Shown in pieces: positions 1-8,244 of a stretch of DNA of 64,000 bases. The notes beneath the pieces were generated by a model, which did no database searches, had not been told where the DNA came from, and saw only the letters and a program-made list of their open reading frames with translations. Source of the DNA: Deinococcus roseus (GTDB lineage Bacteria > Deinococcota > Deinococci > Deinococcales > Deinococcaceae). Numbering within the stretch: position 1 is the first letter of the stretch; the number at the start of each line of letters is the position of its first letter. A program made the translations under genes and the position numbers. The stretch covers positions 1 through 64,000 of the forward strand of contig NZ_BMOD01000007.1 in assembly GCF_014646895.1 (NCBI RefSeq). The letters are read 5' to 3'.

Positions 1-2
1 CG

Positions 3-41
3 TTGGTCTCTCAGGTGGAGGGTCGGGAGGTCCTGCTGTAA
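3..41 (+). CDS. C-terminal tail of an upstream gene (partial)
   Basis: An open frame runs from the window edge to a TAA stop at 39-41 and encodes 12 residues ending in GREVLL. It lies 15 nt before the next start, so it may be the end of a co-directional upstream gene. Nothing else supports it and the protein family cannot be told. Confidence 0.3.
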   Translation: MVSQVEGREVLL

Positions 42-56
42 GGTCATTCCTCTATT

Positions 57-770
57 GTGAGGACTTTGTGTTCACTGCTCAGCCTGCTGATGGGTCCTTT
101 CACGGGTTTTGGGACCGCAGAAGGCCTTTCTCCTGACAGTGCACCAGACGGCATTTCCAGGGTGCGGTTCACCCTGAAAGCAGATCAAACGGAACGGGAG
201 TTGCAGCTTCTGGCAGGCTGTCTGGGCATCACCCAGGACCCCAGTACCTTGCACATCAAACCCCTGCTGGGCTGGGCCATCAGCCCACTGTCAGAGGTCT
301 CCCGGGGCAACAGCGAGGCCGGAGAAAAGAGAAGCAAAATGGACCTGCAAGACCTGCAAAAGCTGGGCGTGACAGAGACTGTTCTGAGAACCCTGTCCTG
401 GCTGGAAGACATCACCTGCATTGGAAGCCACAAAGACTGGTTTTTCCTGCTGGAGGGTCTGCAGGACCACGGAGATCGGGTGCAGATCGCCAGAGGAAAG
501 CAGGGGAGGGTGCTGCTGCACAAACACACGGGAGCCGTTGAAATTGCTGATCCAGCGGGAAAGGTCTGGTATGCCAACCAGGATTTTTCTGCATTTTGCC
601 AGGCTGTGGATGTGTTTCAGCAGGGTCATCTGGAGCAGGAACCTGCTGAACAGGCAGCCATGCTGCAAACGCTGGTGCGTGCTTTGCAACATGTGGACGC
701 CACTGCCTGCGCAGATCCACAACATTTCTGGAGCCAGGTGTTGCAGAACATCCGGGGAGAGACAGCCTGA
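57..770 (+). CDS. SUKH-4-like immunity family protein
   Basis: A 237-residue protein of the general form seen in SUKH-4 (SMI1/KNR4 superfamily) proteins. These often act as immunity proteins against polymorphic toxins. The supporting part is residues about 140-200: a beta-rich stretch with HTGAVEIADPAGKVWYANQD, then a helix starting FSAFCQAV, as in the family's 'tG.V...d..g.v.fvN.s...F' ending. The first 30 residues read poorly, so the GTG start at 57 is uncertain; an ATG at 90 is an alternative. There is only a weak AAGG (40-43) upstream. No toxin gene is visible, but the upstream neighbour lies outside the window. The assignment is from pattern memory and is moderate. Confidence 0.5.
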   Translation: MRTLCSLLSLLMGPFTGFGTAEGLSPDSAPDGISRVRFTLKADQTERELQLLAGCLGITQDPSTLHIKPLLGWAISPLSEVSRGNSEAGEKRSKMDLQDLQKLGVTETVLRTLSWLEDITCIGSHKDWFFLLEGLQDHGDRVQIARGKQGRVLLHKHTGAVEIADPAGKVWYANQDFSAFCQAVDVFQQGHLEQEPAEQAAMLQTLVRALQHVDATACADPQHFWSQVLQNIRGETA

Positions 771-1234
771 AATCCAGGCTGTTTTGCCTTGTGTTTCGGG
801 TTTTGTGGAAGTGTTGGGGACCGCAGGATGACCTTCAGGGCTGCCCCTTCTTTCCAGATCAAAGTCAAATTTGAGTGATCGATCACAAGATTTTTCTGTC
901 TCTGCTGCAGAACCCACGCCTGATTTTGAGATGCCTGAAACGTTTTGAAAATTTTTTCATGTCTCAGAGCATGCGAATCTGGATGCTCTGAAGAGACTGT
1001 CTCCCAACCCCTGGAAGGCTGATCAGGGAAAAATCACGGAGCACGCTGACTGGGTGTCGAAAAAGACTTGGGGGGGAGTTTGCTGTTCTGCACGAAAAAA
1101 GCCTTTTGTTGGAGGTGGCTTTCCCTGGAAGGCTTTGCATTGATGTTAACCTTCACATTTTGTTGAAAGAATTGCTTTTTTCTGTCTCAGAAATGATTTT
1201 TCTGGAATCGATATTTTGTTCACAGGCTTTTCTA
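771..1234. other. Intergenic stretch before the arabinose transporter
   Basis: No convincing gene. It holds one perfect 12-bp palindrome (listed separately) and is A+T richer than its surroundings. A 62-codon open frame at 1106-1294 has hydrophobic, low-complexity content and no ribosome binding site, so I do not call it. Confidence 0.6.
875..886. promoter_or_regulatory. Palindromic operator, GTGATCGATCAC
   Basis: A perfect 12-bp palindrome with a central CG, the usual shape of a LacI-family operator. It shares the half-site CGATCAC with the sites at araB and at the arabinanase gene. It lies about 500 bp before the transporter start, so it could serve as a distal (looping) operator. Binding is inferred. 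Confidence 0.5.
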
Positions 1235-1304
1235 TTGACAACACTGAGGGTTTATGCCAAACTGACCGCATCGATGGTCCCCAATTCAATTTGAGAGCGC
1301 TCAC
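1235..1304 (+). promoter_or_regulatory. Putative promoter and operator of the arabinose transporter operon
   Basis: A TTGACA hexamer lies at 1235-1240; the matching -10 is poor (CAAACT at 17 bp). Downstream, GAGAGCGCTCAC at 1293-1304 fits the same palindrome class as the araB operator (12 bp, central CG, right half CGCTCAC). The operator call is stronger than the promoter call. Confidence 0.45.
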
Positions 1305-1395
1305 TTGATTCGCTCGCTTCCTGATCGCTGGCTGCTTTTGTGGTTCAGCAGCTGGGCATCACGCTGTCGATAATTCCAAACCAGAGGTACAACAC

Positions 1396-2370
1396 ATGAA
1401 GTTGAAGTCTGCCGTTGTGGGTCTTTCCATGTTAGCGATCACGACTGTTCTGGGAGCTGCTCAGGCCCAGGAACTCCCCAAACTTGCGGTCAAATCCAGC
1501 TACCGCATTGGCTTTTCCCAGACCGAATCGGACAACCCCTGGCGTCTGGCCTTCAGCAAAAGCATGCAGGACGAAGCCAAACGCCTTGGCTGGACCATTG
1601 TGGAAACCAACGCTGGAGGCAGTGCTGCCAAACAGGTGGCCGATGTGCGCAACCTGATCGCCCAGCGCGTGGACGCCATCTTCATCTCCCCCCGCGAAGA
1701 AAAACCCCTGGCTCCGGTGGTGCTGGAAGCCAAAAAAGCCGGAATTCCCGTGATCATCATTGACCGCAACGTGGACGAGAGCATCGCCAAAGCAGGCAAC
1801 GACTACATCACCTTCATCGGCTCAGACTTTGTGCAAGAAGGCAAACGTGCGGCAGAATGGCTGGTCAAGGCCACCAAGAAAAACGCCAAAATCATCGAAC
1901 TCGAAGGCACCACCGGATCCTCACCCGCCAACGACCGCAAACAGGGTTTCCACGAGTACATCAAGAGTTACCCTGGCATGCAGGTGATTGCCGCCCAGAC
2001 GGGCAACTTCACCCGTGATGAAGGCCGCAAAGTGATGGAAACCCTGCTGCAGGCCCACCCTGAAGTGACCGCCGTGTTCGCCCACAACGACGAAATGGCC
2101 CTCGGTGCCATCACCGCACTGGAAGCCGCAGGGAAAAAGCCCGGCAAAGACGTGATCATTGTCAGCATCGACGGTGAAAAAGACGCCCTGAACGCCATCA
2201 TCGCTGGGAAACTCGGTGCCACCGTGGAATGCAACCCCCGCTTTGGTGTGAAAGCCTTCCAGACCCTCAAAGACTTCGCAGCAGGCAAGAAAATTCCCCT
2301 CAAGGTGATCAACCCGGACAAGTTCTTTGACAAGAACAATGCCAGGAAGTACCTGCCAGACGCATACTGA
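1396..2370 (+). CDS. ytfQ: Sugar ABC transporter substrate-binding protein, YtfQ-type
   Basis: A 324-residue periplasmic-binding protein of the RbsB/YtfQ family (Peripla_BP_4 fold) that captures a sugar outside the cytoplasmic membrane and hands it to the permeases encoded downstream. A classical signal peptide ends at AQA about residue 24. The mature part shows the family's start, RIGFSQTESDNPWR, and a late HNDEMALGAI segment. The order binding protein, ATPase, two permeases is that of E. coli ytfQRT-yjfF (galactofuranose) and of the Shewanella arabinose transporter, and araBDA follow. L-arabinose, perhaps in the furanose form, is therefore the likely substrate (inference). The start has an AGAGGT site at 1386-1391, 4 nt before the ATG. 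Confidence 0.9.
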   Translation: MKLKSAVVGLSMLAITTVLGAAQAQELPKLAVKSSYRIGFSQTESDNPWRLAFSKSMQDEAKRLGWTIVETNAGGSAAKQVADVRNLIAQRVDAIFISPREEKPLAPVVLEAKKAGIPVIIIDRNVDESIAKAGNDYITFIGSDFVQEGKRAAEWLVKATKKNAKIIELEGTTGSSPANDRKQGFHEYIKSYPGMQVIAAQTGNFTRDEGRKVMETLLQAHPEVTAVFAHNDEMALGAITALEAAGKKPGKDVIIVSIDGEKDALNAIIAGKLGATVECNPRFGVKAFQTLKDFAAGKKIPLKVINPDKFFDKNNARKYLPDAY

Positions 2371-2381
2371 GCCCAGGTAGA

Positions 2382-2410
2382 CCCAGCTCAAATCCAGCTC
2401 AAATCCAGCT
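2382..2410 (+). repeat. Short tandem repeat after ytfQ
   Basis: A unit reading CCAGCTCAAAT is repeated about two and a half times just after the ytfQ stop. It directly precedes the hairpin at 2419-2447. Confidence 0.6.
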
Positions 2411-2418
2411 GAACCCCC

Positions 2419-2447
2419 GTCTCACCTGTGCATCCAGCAGGTGAGAC
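2419..2447 (+). terminator. Intra-operon hairpin between ytfQ and ytfR
   Basis: A perfect 10-bp stem (GTCTCACCTG pairing with CAGGTGAGAC, 9-nt loop) is followed by CTTTCCC. Such stems between a binding-protein gene and its ATPase gene commonly protect the upstream mRNA or thin out transcription, so that the binding protein is made in excess. The poor T tract argues for partial termination or mRNA stabilisation. Confidence 0.6.
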
Positions 2448-2468
2448 CTTTCCCGGAAAGGGGTGACC

Positions 2469-4031
2469 ATGATGGCAACCCAGGAGAAGACAACCCAGAT
2501 GGCAACACGGGAGCAACTGCTCCTGTCCATGGAAGACATTTGCAAATCCTTCACGGGCACACGTGCACTCACCAATGCCTCTTTGCAGGTCAGGCCCGGA
2601 GAAGTGCACGCCCTGATTGGCCAGAATGGAGCAGGCAAATCCACGCTTTTAAAGATCCTCACCGGAGCGTACCGCAAGGACAGCGGAAAAATCTGGTTCG
2701 ATGGACGCGAAGTGGATTTCAAGACCCCCCTGGATGCCCAGAAAGGCGGCATCGGCACCATCTACCAGGAGGTCAACCTGGTTCCGCAACGCTCGGTCAG
2801 CGAAAACATCCTGCTGGGCCGTGAACCCCGCAAATACGGCATGATCGACTGGAAAGCCATGCACCTGCAGGCCCAGAAAATCCTGCAGGGCATGGGGATC
2901 CAGCTGGACGTGCGGCAGGAACTGGGCAGCTTTCCCATTGCCACCCAGCAGATGGTGGCCATTGCCCGTGCCGTTTCCCAGCAGGCCAGGCTGGTGGTGA
3001 TGGACGAACCCACCAGTTCCCTGGATGAACAGGAAGTCGAAACCCTTTTTGCGGTCATCAACAAACTGAAGAGTGAAAATGTCTCGGTGATTTTTGTTTC
3101 GCATTACCTGGATGAACTGTTTGCCATCTGTGACCAGATCACGGTGATGCGGGACGGCAAAATCGTTCACACTGGCCCCATCAAAAAGATCAGCAAATTT
3201 GAACTGGTCTCCAAAATGCTGGGCCGGGAGGTGGGAGATGTGCAGTGCAGTGGCCGCACCGGTTTTCACAAGCAGCATGCTGCAGCCACCCAGCCCCTGT
3301 TGAACGCGCGAGGTTTGAAGCAGGGCCTCAGGCTCAAAGGGGTGGATCTGACTGTCCGGAAAGGGGAAATTGTGGGTCTGGCCGGACTGCTGGGCTCAGG
3401 ACGCACCGAAACCGCCCAGGCCCTGTTTGGCGCTGAACCCCTGAATGCTGGTGAGGTGGGCTGGAAGAACCAGACCACCCGACTGACCTCTCCCCGCAAA
3501 GCCATTGCGCTGGGGATGGGGTTTTGTTCTGAGGACCGCAAGAAAGAAGGCATCGTTCCCCACCTTTCGGTGCGGGAAAACCTCACCCTTGCCCTGATGC
3601 CCAGAATTGCCAAATTTGGACGCATTGATGTGCGGCAGCAGGAAGAAATCGTGGAGCGTTTCATCCAGCGGCTGGGGATCAAGTGCTCCAGTCCGGAGCA
3701 GCCCATCCGGGAACTGTCCGGGGGCAACCAGCAGAAAGTGCTGCTGGCGAGATGGCTGTGCATGAACCCCGACCTCTTGATTCTGGATGAACCCACCCGT
3801 GGCATTGATGTGGGGGCCAAAGCCGAAATCCAGCAACTCATCAGTGAACTCTCTGAAAACGGCCTGGGGGTGCTGATGATCTCTTCAGAGCTTGAAGAAC
3901 TCACCGAAGGCTGCCACCGGGTGGTGGTGCTCAGGGAAGGCAAAACCGCCGGTGAACTTGCTGGCACCATCACCGAACACCAGATCATGCACGCCATGGC
4001 TGGCACGGAAGGAGCCTCCCAGCATGCTTGA
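2469..4031 (+). CDS. ytfR: Sugar ABC transporter ATPase with two nucleotide-binding domains, YtfR-type
   Basis: A 520-residue cytoplasmic ATPase that powers sugar import. Two fused ABC domains are visible. The first has an intact Walker A, GQNGAGKST, at about residue 51, and a DEPTSSLDE Walker B. The second has the degenerate Walker A typical of RbsA/AraG (GLLGSGRTE), the signature LSGGNQQKV and the Walker B LILDEPTRGIDVG. I place the start at ATG 2469 (2472 is also possible) because AAAGGGG at 2457-2463 is a good ribosome site for it; a GTG at 2463 would lie inside that site. The 3' end overlaps the next start by 8 bp. Confidence 0.9.
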   Translation: MMATQEKTTQMATREQLLLSMEDICKSFTGTRALTNASLQVRPGEVHALIGQNGAGKSTLLKILTGAYRKDSGKIWFDGREVDFKTPLDAQKGGIGTIYQEVNLVPQRSVSENILLGREPRKYGMIDWKAMHLQAQKILQGMGIQLDVRQELGSFPIATQQMVAIARAVSQQARLVVMDEPTSSLDEQEVETLFAVINKLKSENVSVIFVSHYLDELFAICDQITVMRDGKIVHTGPIKKISKFELVSKMLGREVGDVQCSGRTGFHKQHAAATQPLLNARGLKQGLRLKGVDLTVRKGEIVGLAGLLGSGRTETAQALFGAEPLNAGEVGWKNQTTRLTSPRKAIALGMGFCSEDRKKEGIVPHLSVRENLTLALMPRIAKFGRIDVRQQEEIVERFIQRLGIKCSSPEQPIRELSGGNQQKVLLARWLCMNPDLLILDEPTRGIDVGAKAEIQQLISELSENGLGVLMISSELEELTEGCHRVVVLREGKTAGELAGTITEHQIMHAMAGTEGASQHA

Positions 4032-5022
4032 AAGCAAAATGCTCAAACCCAAAAACACCCCACCCCGAAAACCGCTGGATGTGCGCCAGATCCTGCAGCA
4101 GTACGGCGGAGTCCTCACCCTGCTGGTTTTGTTTGTGTTCAATGCGATTTTCACGCCGCATTTTCTGTCCTTGCAGACCCTGAACATCAACCTGACGCAG
4201 GTGGCGACCATTGTGATTGTGGGGGTGGGCATGACCCTGGTGATTGCCACCGGAGGGATTGACCTCTCCGTGGGCTCCCTGATGGCCATTTCGGGTGCGC
4301 TGGCTCCCCTGATCTTCCTGAACCATGCTTTTGAGGGCACGGTGCTGGGCAATGTGCTGGCCATGACCCTGCCGATTCTGCTGGCAGGCGTGTTCGGGAT
4401 GTTCAATGGGTTTCTGATCACCCGTTTCCAGATGCAGCCCATCATTGCCACGTTGATTCTGTTCATTGCCGGACGCGGCATCGCCCAGGTGATGAGCGAT
4501 GGCAAACTGCAGACCTTCACCAACCCCGGATTTGCTGAGCTGGGACAGGGCAAATGGCTGGGCATTCCCATCCAGGTGTACCTGATGGTGCTGGTGGTGG
4601 CTCTGGCGGTGTACCTGCTGAAATCCACGGTTTTTGGACGGCAGGTGGTTGCGGTGGGGGGCAACGAGAAAGCTTCAGAACTCGCCGGAATCCCCGTCCA
4701 GCAGGTGAAAATGTGGGTTTATGCGATCAGTGGCCTGCTGGCGGGACTTGCTGGCCTGATTGTGATCGCGGTGAATTCCTCCAGCGATGCCAACCAGGTC
4801 GGAGAGAACATGGAACTGGACGCCATTGCCGCTGTTGCGGTGGGTGGGACCCTGCTGGAAGGCGGAAAAGCCACCATCGTGGGAACATTGATTGGTGCCC
4901 TGATCATTCAGCTGATCCGTTACACCCTGCTGGCCCAGGGGGTGCCTGACGCGGTGGCCCTGGTGGTCAAGGGCCTGATCATTGTGGGCGCAGTGGCCCT
5001 GCAGAAAGAGCGGAGGAACTGA
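4024..5022 (+). CDS. ytfT: Sugar ABC transporter permease, YtfT-type
   Basis: A 332-residue inner-membrane permease of the BPD_transp_2 (RbsC/AraH) family with eight or more hydrophobic segments. The conserved GIDLSVGSL and AIAAVAVGGT stretches are present, the latter near the end as in the family. ATG 4024 is chosen because GAAGGAG precedes it and it overlaps the end of ytfR, as expected for translational coupling. The frame is open further upstream, but inside ytfR. It pairs with the next permease to form the membrane channel. Confidence 0.9.
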   Translation: MLESKMLKPKNTPPRKPLDVRQILQQYGGVLTLLVLFVFNAIFTPHFLSLQTLNINLTQVATIVIVGVGMTLVIATGGIDLSVGSLMAISGALAPLIFLNHAFEGTVLGNVLAMTLPILLAGVFGMFNGFLITRFQMQPIIATLILFIAGRGIAQVMSDGKLQTFTNPGFAELGQGKWLGIPIQVYLMVLVVALAVYLLKSTVFGRQVVAVGGNEKASELAGIPVQQVKMWVYAISGLLAGLAGLIVIAVNSSSDANQVGENMELDAIAAVAVGGTLLEGGKATIVGTLIGALIIQLIRYTLLAQGVPDAVALVVKGLIIVGAVALQKERRN

Positions 5023-5023
5023 G

Positions 5024-5989
5024 ATGCAAAACCTGCTGAAGCAAAATGGTGGGCTGCTTGCGCTCATTGTGCTGTTTGTTTTTGCCAGCCTGCGTTACAC
5101 CGGATTTTTAAGCGAATACAACATCGAAAGCTTTCTCAGGTACAACGCCATGTTCGGGCTGATTGCCCTGGGGATGTTCTTTGTGATCATCACCGGAGGC
5201 ATTGACCTCTCGGTGGGAAGCATGGCGGCTTTTGCCAGTGTGATTGCCGCCCTGATGAGCCCGTATGGTCTGCTGCCTGCTGTGCTGGTTCCGGTCTTGC
5301 TGTGTGCGGTGCTGGGGTTCTTAAATGGCCTGGTGATCACCCGCTTCAAGGTGATGCCTTTCGTGGTCACACTGGGGATGTTCCTGATTGCCAGAGGCCT
5401 CGCTTTGATCGCTTCGGGTCAGCAGACCGTGCTCTTAAGCAGCGAAAGTGGCGTGGGAAACCTGGGTCAGGGAGATTTCCTGGGTTTCCCCATTCCGGCC
5501 TGGATGCTGTTTGTGGCTTTTGCGCTGGGAACCGTGTTCTTGATCAAAGCCCCTTACGGACGTTTTGCCCTGACCATCGGAGGCAATGAAGAAGCCGCCC
5601 GCCTGATGGGCATTCCCGTAGAGAAAGTCAAACTGCTGGTGTACTCGCTGTCCAGCGCACTGGCCGGTCTGGCCGGGGTGATTCTGGCCACCCAGTTCAG
5701 TGCCGGACAGCCCAACGAGGGCATGGGCTGGGAACTCACCGCCATTGCTGCTGTGGTGGTGGGCGGAACCCTGCTCACCGGAGGGCGCGGCAGCGTGATC
5801 AACACCCTGGTGGGTGTGGTGCTGCTGGGCATGATTTTCACGGTGCTGAACTTCGAGAACGGCCTGGGGCACATCAACATCAACTCTTACTGGCAAACCG
5901 TGATCCGTGGCCTTTTCCTGCTGGTGGTGGTGCTGCTGCAAAGTTCTGGCACCCGCATCAAACTGAACCTGAACTGGAAATCTGCCTGA
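5024..5989 (+). CDS. yjfF: Sugar ABC transporter permease, YjfF-type
   Basis: A 321-residue permease, the second membrane subunit of the transporter. It carries GGIDLSVGSMAAFA near residue 60 and the late AIAAVVVGGTLLTGG motif of the RbsC family. ATG 5024 follows a GGAGG site at 5012-5016 and lies 1 nt after the ytfT stop. Two different permease genes in a row are the mark of YtfQRT-YjfF systems, as opposed to the single AraH permease of the E. coli arabinose transporter. Confidence 0.9.
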   Translation: MQNLLKQNGGLLALIVLFVFASLRYTGFLSEYNIESFLRYNAMFGLIALGMFFVIITGGIDLSVGSMAAFASVIAALMSPYGLLPAVLVPVLLCAVLGFLNGLVITRFKVMPFVVTLGMFLIARGLALIASGQQTVLLSSESGVGNLGQGDFLGFPIPAWMLFVAFALGTVFLIKAPYGRFALTIGGNEEAARLMGIPVEKVKLLVYSLSSALAGLAGVILATQFSAGQPNEGMGWELTAIAAVVVGGTLLTGGRGSVINTLVGVVLLGMIFTVLNFENGLGHININSYWQTVIRGLFLLVVVLLQSSGTRIKLNLNWKSA

Positions 5990-6120
5990 ATGCTGGGTCT
6001 GGGCGTGTCTGGCCTGCGAAACCAAAATATGGATCTGGCTTTTGGGATTGTTTTGCTGGCTCAGCAAGGCACGCAGCAGGAGATTTTAGAGCATCTTGCA
6101 GAATAAGAGGTTGTTTCGCA

Positions 6121-6160
6121 GGTTCGTGTTGTTTGAACCGTAGGGATTCTTTTGAATCCC
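6121..6160 (+). terminator. Pair of hairpins after the transporter operon
   Basis: Two adjacent stems: GGTTC with GAACC (6121-6139) and GGGATTC-TTTT-GAATCCC (6143-6160). There is no T tract, so this could be a factor-dependent end or a processing site. It separates the transporter genes from the araBDA promoter. Confidence 0.4.
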
Positions 6161-6197
6161 CAGGGTTCACTGATCAACGCAGCAAATCCCCAGATTG

Positions 6198-6209
6198 GTG
6201 AACGATCAC
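6198..6209. promoter_or_regulatory. Operator upstream of araB (distal site)
   Basis: GTGAACGATCAC is the exact reverse complement of the site at 6364-6375, 166 bp downstream. Two matched sites flanking a promoter suggest looping by a LacI-family tetramer or cooperative binding. Confidence 0.6.
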
Positions 6210-6333
6210 AGGTTTCTGACATGCAGCTGTGCAGCAGAATCCATCCAGAATGCCCCTGGAAAGCCAATTCCTGACAGAGGAATGTGCAACCAGAACGGTG
6301 CGGCTGAATGTGCGAGCATGTTTGGTTTTTGGC

Positions 6334-6375
6334 TTGACAGGACCTCAAAAAATAAATTAGAATGTGATCGTTCAC
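6334..6375 (+). promoter_or_regulatory. araBDA promoter with overlapping operator
   Basis: TTGACA at 6334-6339, an 18-bp spacer and TAGAAT at 6358-6363 form a strong sigma-70 promoter. The palindromic GTGATCGTTCAC at 6364-6375 starts right after the -10 box and covers the likely transcription start. This is a textbook repressor position, so derepression by the sugar is expected. Confidence 0.7.
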
Positions 6376-6499
6376 AAACACGATCGATTCCCGCTTTTCC
6401 AGAGCATTGGGAAGCATGGTGTTCTTGTGCGTCTCAACCCTCCTCCCCGAAACCCTTCGGATTTCACCAGCACCCTCCAGCAGAAAGGAAAACCCCATC

Positions 6500-6556
6500 A
6501 TGACCTTCTCCAAGCCGCTCCATTTCCCAGCCAGAAACAGGAATTGTGCACCATGA
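6500..6556 (+). CDS. 18-residue leader peptide coupled to araB
   Basis: A short frame, MTFSKPLHFPARNRNCAP, begins at ATG 6500 behind a strong AGAAAGGA site (6482-6489). Its TGA overlaps the araB ATG in an ATGA junction (6553-6556). The araB start itself has only a weak AGGA 12 nt away. Ribosomes that finish the leader could therefore restart on araB. Whether the peptide has a role of its own is unknown; there is no run of one amino acid that would suggest attenuation. Confidence 0.5.
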   Translation: MTFSKPLHFPARNRNCAP

Positions 6557-8244
6557 GCAACCCGCCTGAGCTCTACACCCTCGGGGTGGATTACGGCACC
6601 GAATCGGGCCGTGCTGTGGTGGTTCGTGTCTCAGATGGACTGGAACTTGCCTCTGCTGTCACCTCTTACCCGCACGGTGTGATCGATCACCATCTCCCCA
6701 CCGGCGAGGTTTTGCCCCCAGACTGGGCCTTACAGCACCCCGATGACTACCTCGAAGTCCTCAGAAAGGCTGTTCCACAGGCGGTCCAGCTCAGCGGTGT
6801 GAACCCAGAACACATTGTGGGCATTGGCATTGATTTCACCGCCTGCACCATGCTCCCCACCACCCGTGACGGCACCCCGCTCTGTTTCCTGCCTGAGCTC
6901 AAAGCCGAAAAGCACGCTTTCGTGAAGCTCTGGAAGCACCATGCTGCCCAGAGCCACGCAGACCGCATCAACGCAGTGGCGGCCAGAATGGGGGAGAAGT
7001 GGCTGCCCAGATATGGATTCAAGATCAGCAGCGAATGGTTCTTCGCCAAAGCCCTGCAGATCCTGGAAGAAGCCCCGGAAGTGTACCAGGCGGCAGATCG
7101 ACTGATCGAAGCGGCAGACTGGGTGGTCTGGCAACTCACTGGAGCAGAGAGTCGCAACACCTGCACTGCGGGTTACAAAGCCATGTATCAGGATGGGCAG
7201 TTCCCTTCCAGAGATTACTTTGCTGCCCTGAACGCGGATTTTGCCGATGTGGTCGAAGAGAAGATGTTGACTGAGCTGTCTCCACTGGGGGGCAAAGCAG
7301 GAACCCTTTCTGCCAGAGCCGCTGAACTCACGGGTCTGAAAGCAGGAATTGCCGTTGCCGTTGCGAATGTGGATGCCCACGTGGCGGTTCCTGCGGCAAC
7401 AGTGACCGAGGCAGGCCAGATGGTGGCCATCATGGGAACTTCCACCTGTCACATGCTGCTTGGAGAAAAACTCAGAGAAGTTCCAGGCATGTGTGGGGTG
7501 GTGGAAGGTGGCATCATCCCCGGACTTTACGGCTATGAAGCGGGCCAATCCGGGGTCGGAGACATCTTCGGCTGGTTCGTGAAACATGCGGTGCCAGAAT
7601 CCTACGTCCAGCAAGCTGCTGCCGAAAATGTGAGCGTTCACCATATTATGGAGAGGGAAGCCAGCCTGCAACGCCCTGGGGAACACGGATTGATTGCGCT
7701 GGACTGGTTGAACGGCAACCGCAGCAACCTCGTCGATGCCAATTTGAGCGGTCTGATCCTTGGACTCACCTTGCACACCCGTGCCCCGGACATCTACCGG
7801 GCCCTGATTGAAGCCACAGCTTACGGAACCAGAGCGATCATCGAGAACTTCCGTGCACATGGGGTGCCCGTGACCGAACTGATCATTGCCGGAGGGCTGA
7901 AGAAAAACAAAATGCTGATGCAGATTTACAGCGATGTCACGGGACTTCCCCTGAGCATCGTGGCTTCGGAGCAGGGTCCAGCGCTGGGAAGTGCAATTCA
8001 TGCTGCCGTGGCTGCAGGAATCTACCCTGACATCCGGGCAGCAGCCAAAACCATGGGGAAACTGCAGAAGAACGTTTACACCCCCATTCCCGGGAATGTG
8101 AAAGTGTATCAGGAGCTGTATCAGGAATACATCCAGCTGCACGACCATTTTGGCAGAGGGCTCAACAACGTGATGAAACGCCTCAAGAAAATCGCTCAGA
8201 CAGAACCCGAAGAGGTGAAACATGCTGCTGCCACACCTGCGTGA
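6553..8244 (+). CDS. araB: Ribulokinase
   Basis: A 563-residue FGGY-family kinase that phosphorylates L-ribulose to L-ribulose-5-phosphate, the second step of bacterial arabinose breakdown. The N-terminus YTLGVDYGTESGRAVVV is the family's nucleotide-binding start, and the length matches AraB. The C-terminal half keeps the sugar-kinase motif with IIAGGLKKNKMLMQIYSDV. I chose ATG 6553 because the conserved N-terminus begins there, although the frame is open back to 6364. It overlaps araD by 23 bp. Confidence 0.95.
   Translation: MSNPPELYTLGVDYGTESGRAVVVRVSDGLELASAVTSYPHGVIDHHLPTGEVLPPDWALQHPDDYLEVLRKAVPQAVQLSGVNPEHIVGIGIDFTACTMLPTTRDGTPLCFLPELKAEKHAFVKLWKHHAAQSHADRINAVAARMGEKWLPRYGFKISSEWFFAKALQILEEAPEVYQAADRLIEAADWVVWQLTGAESRNTCTAGYKAMYQDGQFPSRDYFAALNADFADVVEEKMLTELSPLGGKAGTLSARAAELTGLKAGIAVAVANVDAHVAVPAATVTEAGQMVAIMGTSTCHMLLGEKLREVPGMCGVVEGGIIPGLYGYEAGQSGVGDIFGWFVKHAVPESYVQQAAAENVSVHHIMEREASLQRPGEHGLIALDWLNGNRSNLVDANLSGLILGLTLHTRAPDIYRALIEATAYGTRAIIENFRAHGVPVTELIIAGGLKKNKMLMQIYSDVTGLPLSIVASEQGPALGSAIHAAVAAGIYPDIRAAAKTMGKLQKNVYTPIPGNVKVYQELYQEYIQLHDHFGRGLNNVMKRLKKIAQTEPEEVKHAAATPA

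Noticed and set aside
1106..1294. A 62-codon plus-strand frame upstream of ytfQ
   Set aside because: Hydrophobic noise without a ribosome site, within A+T-rich regulatory DNA.
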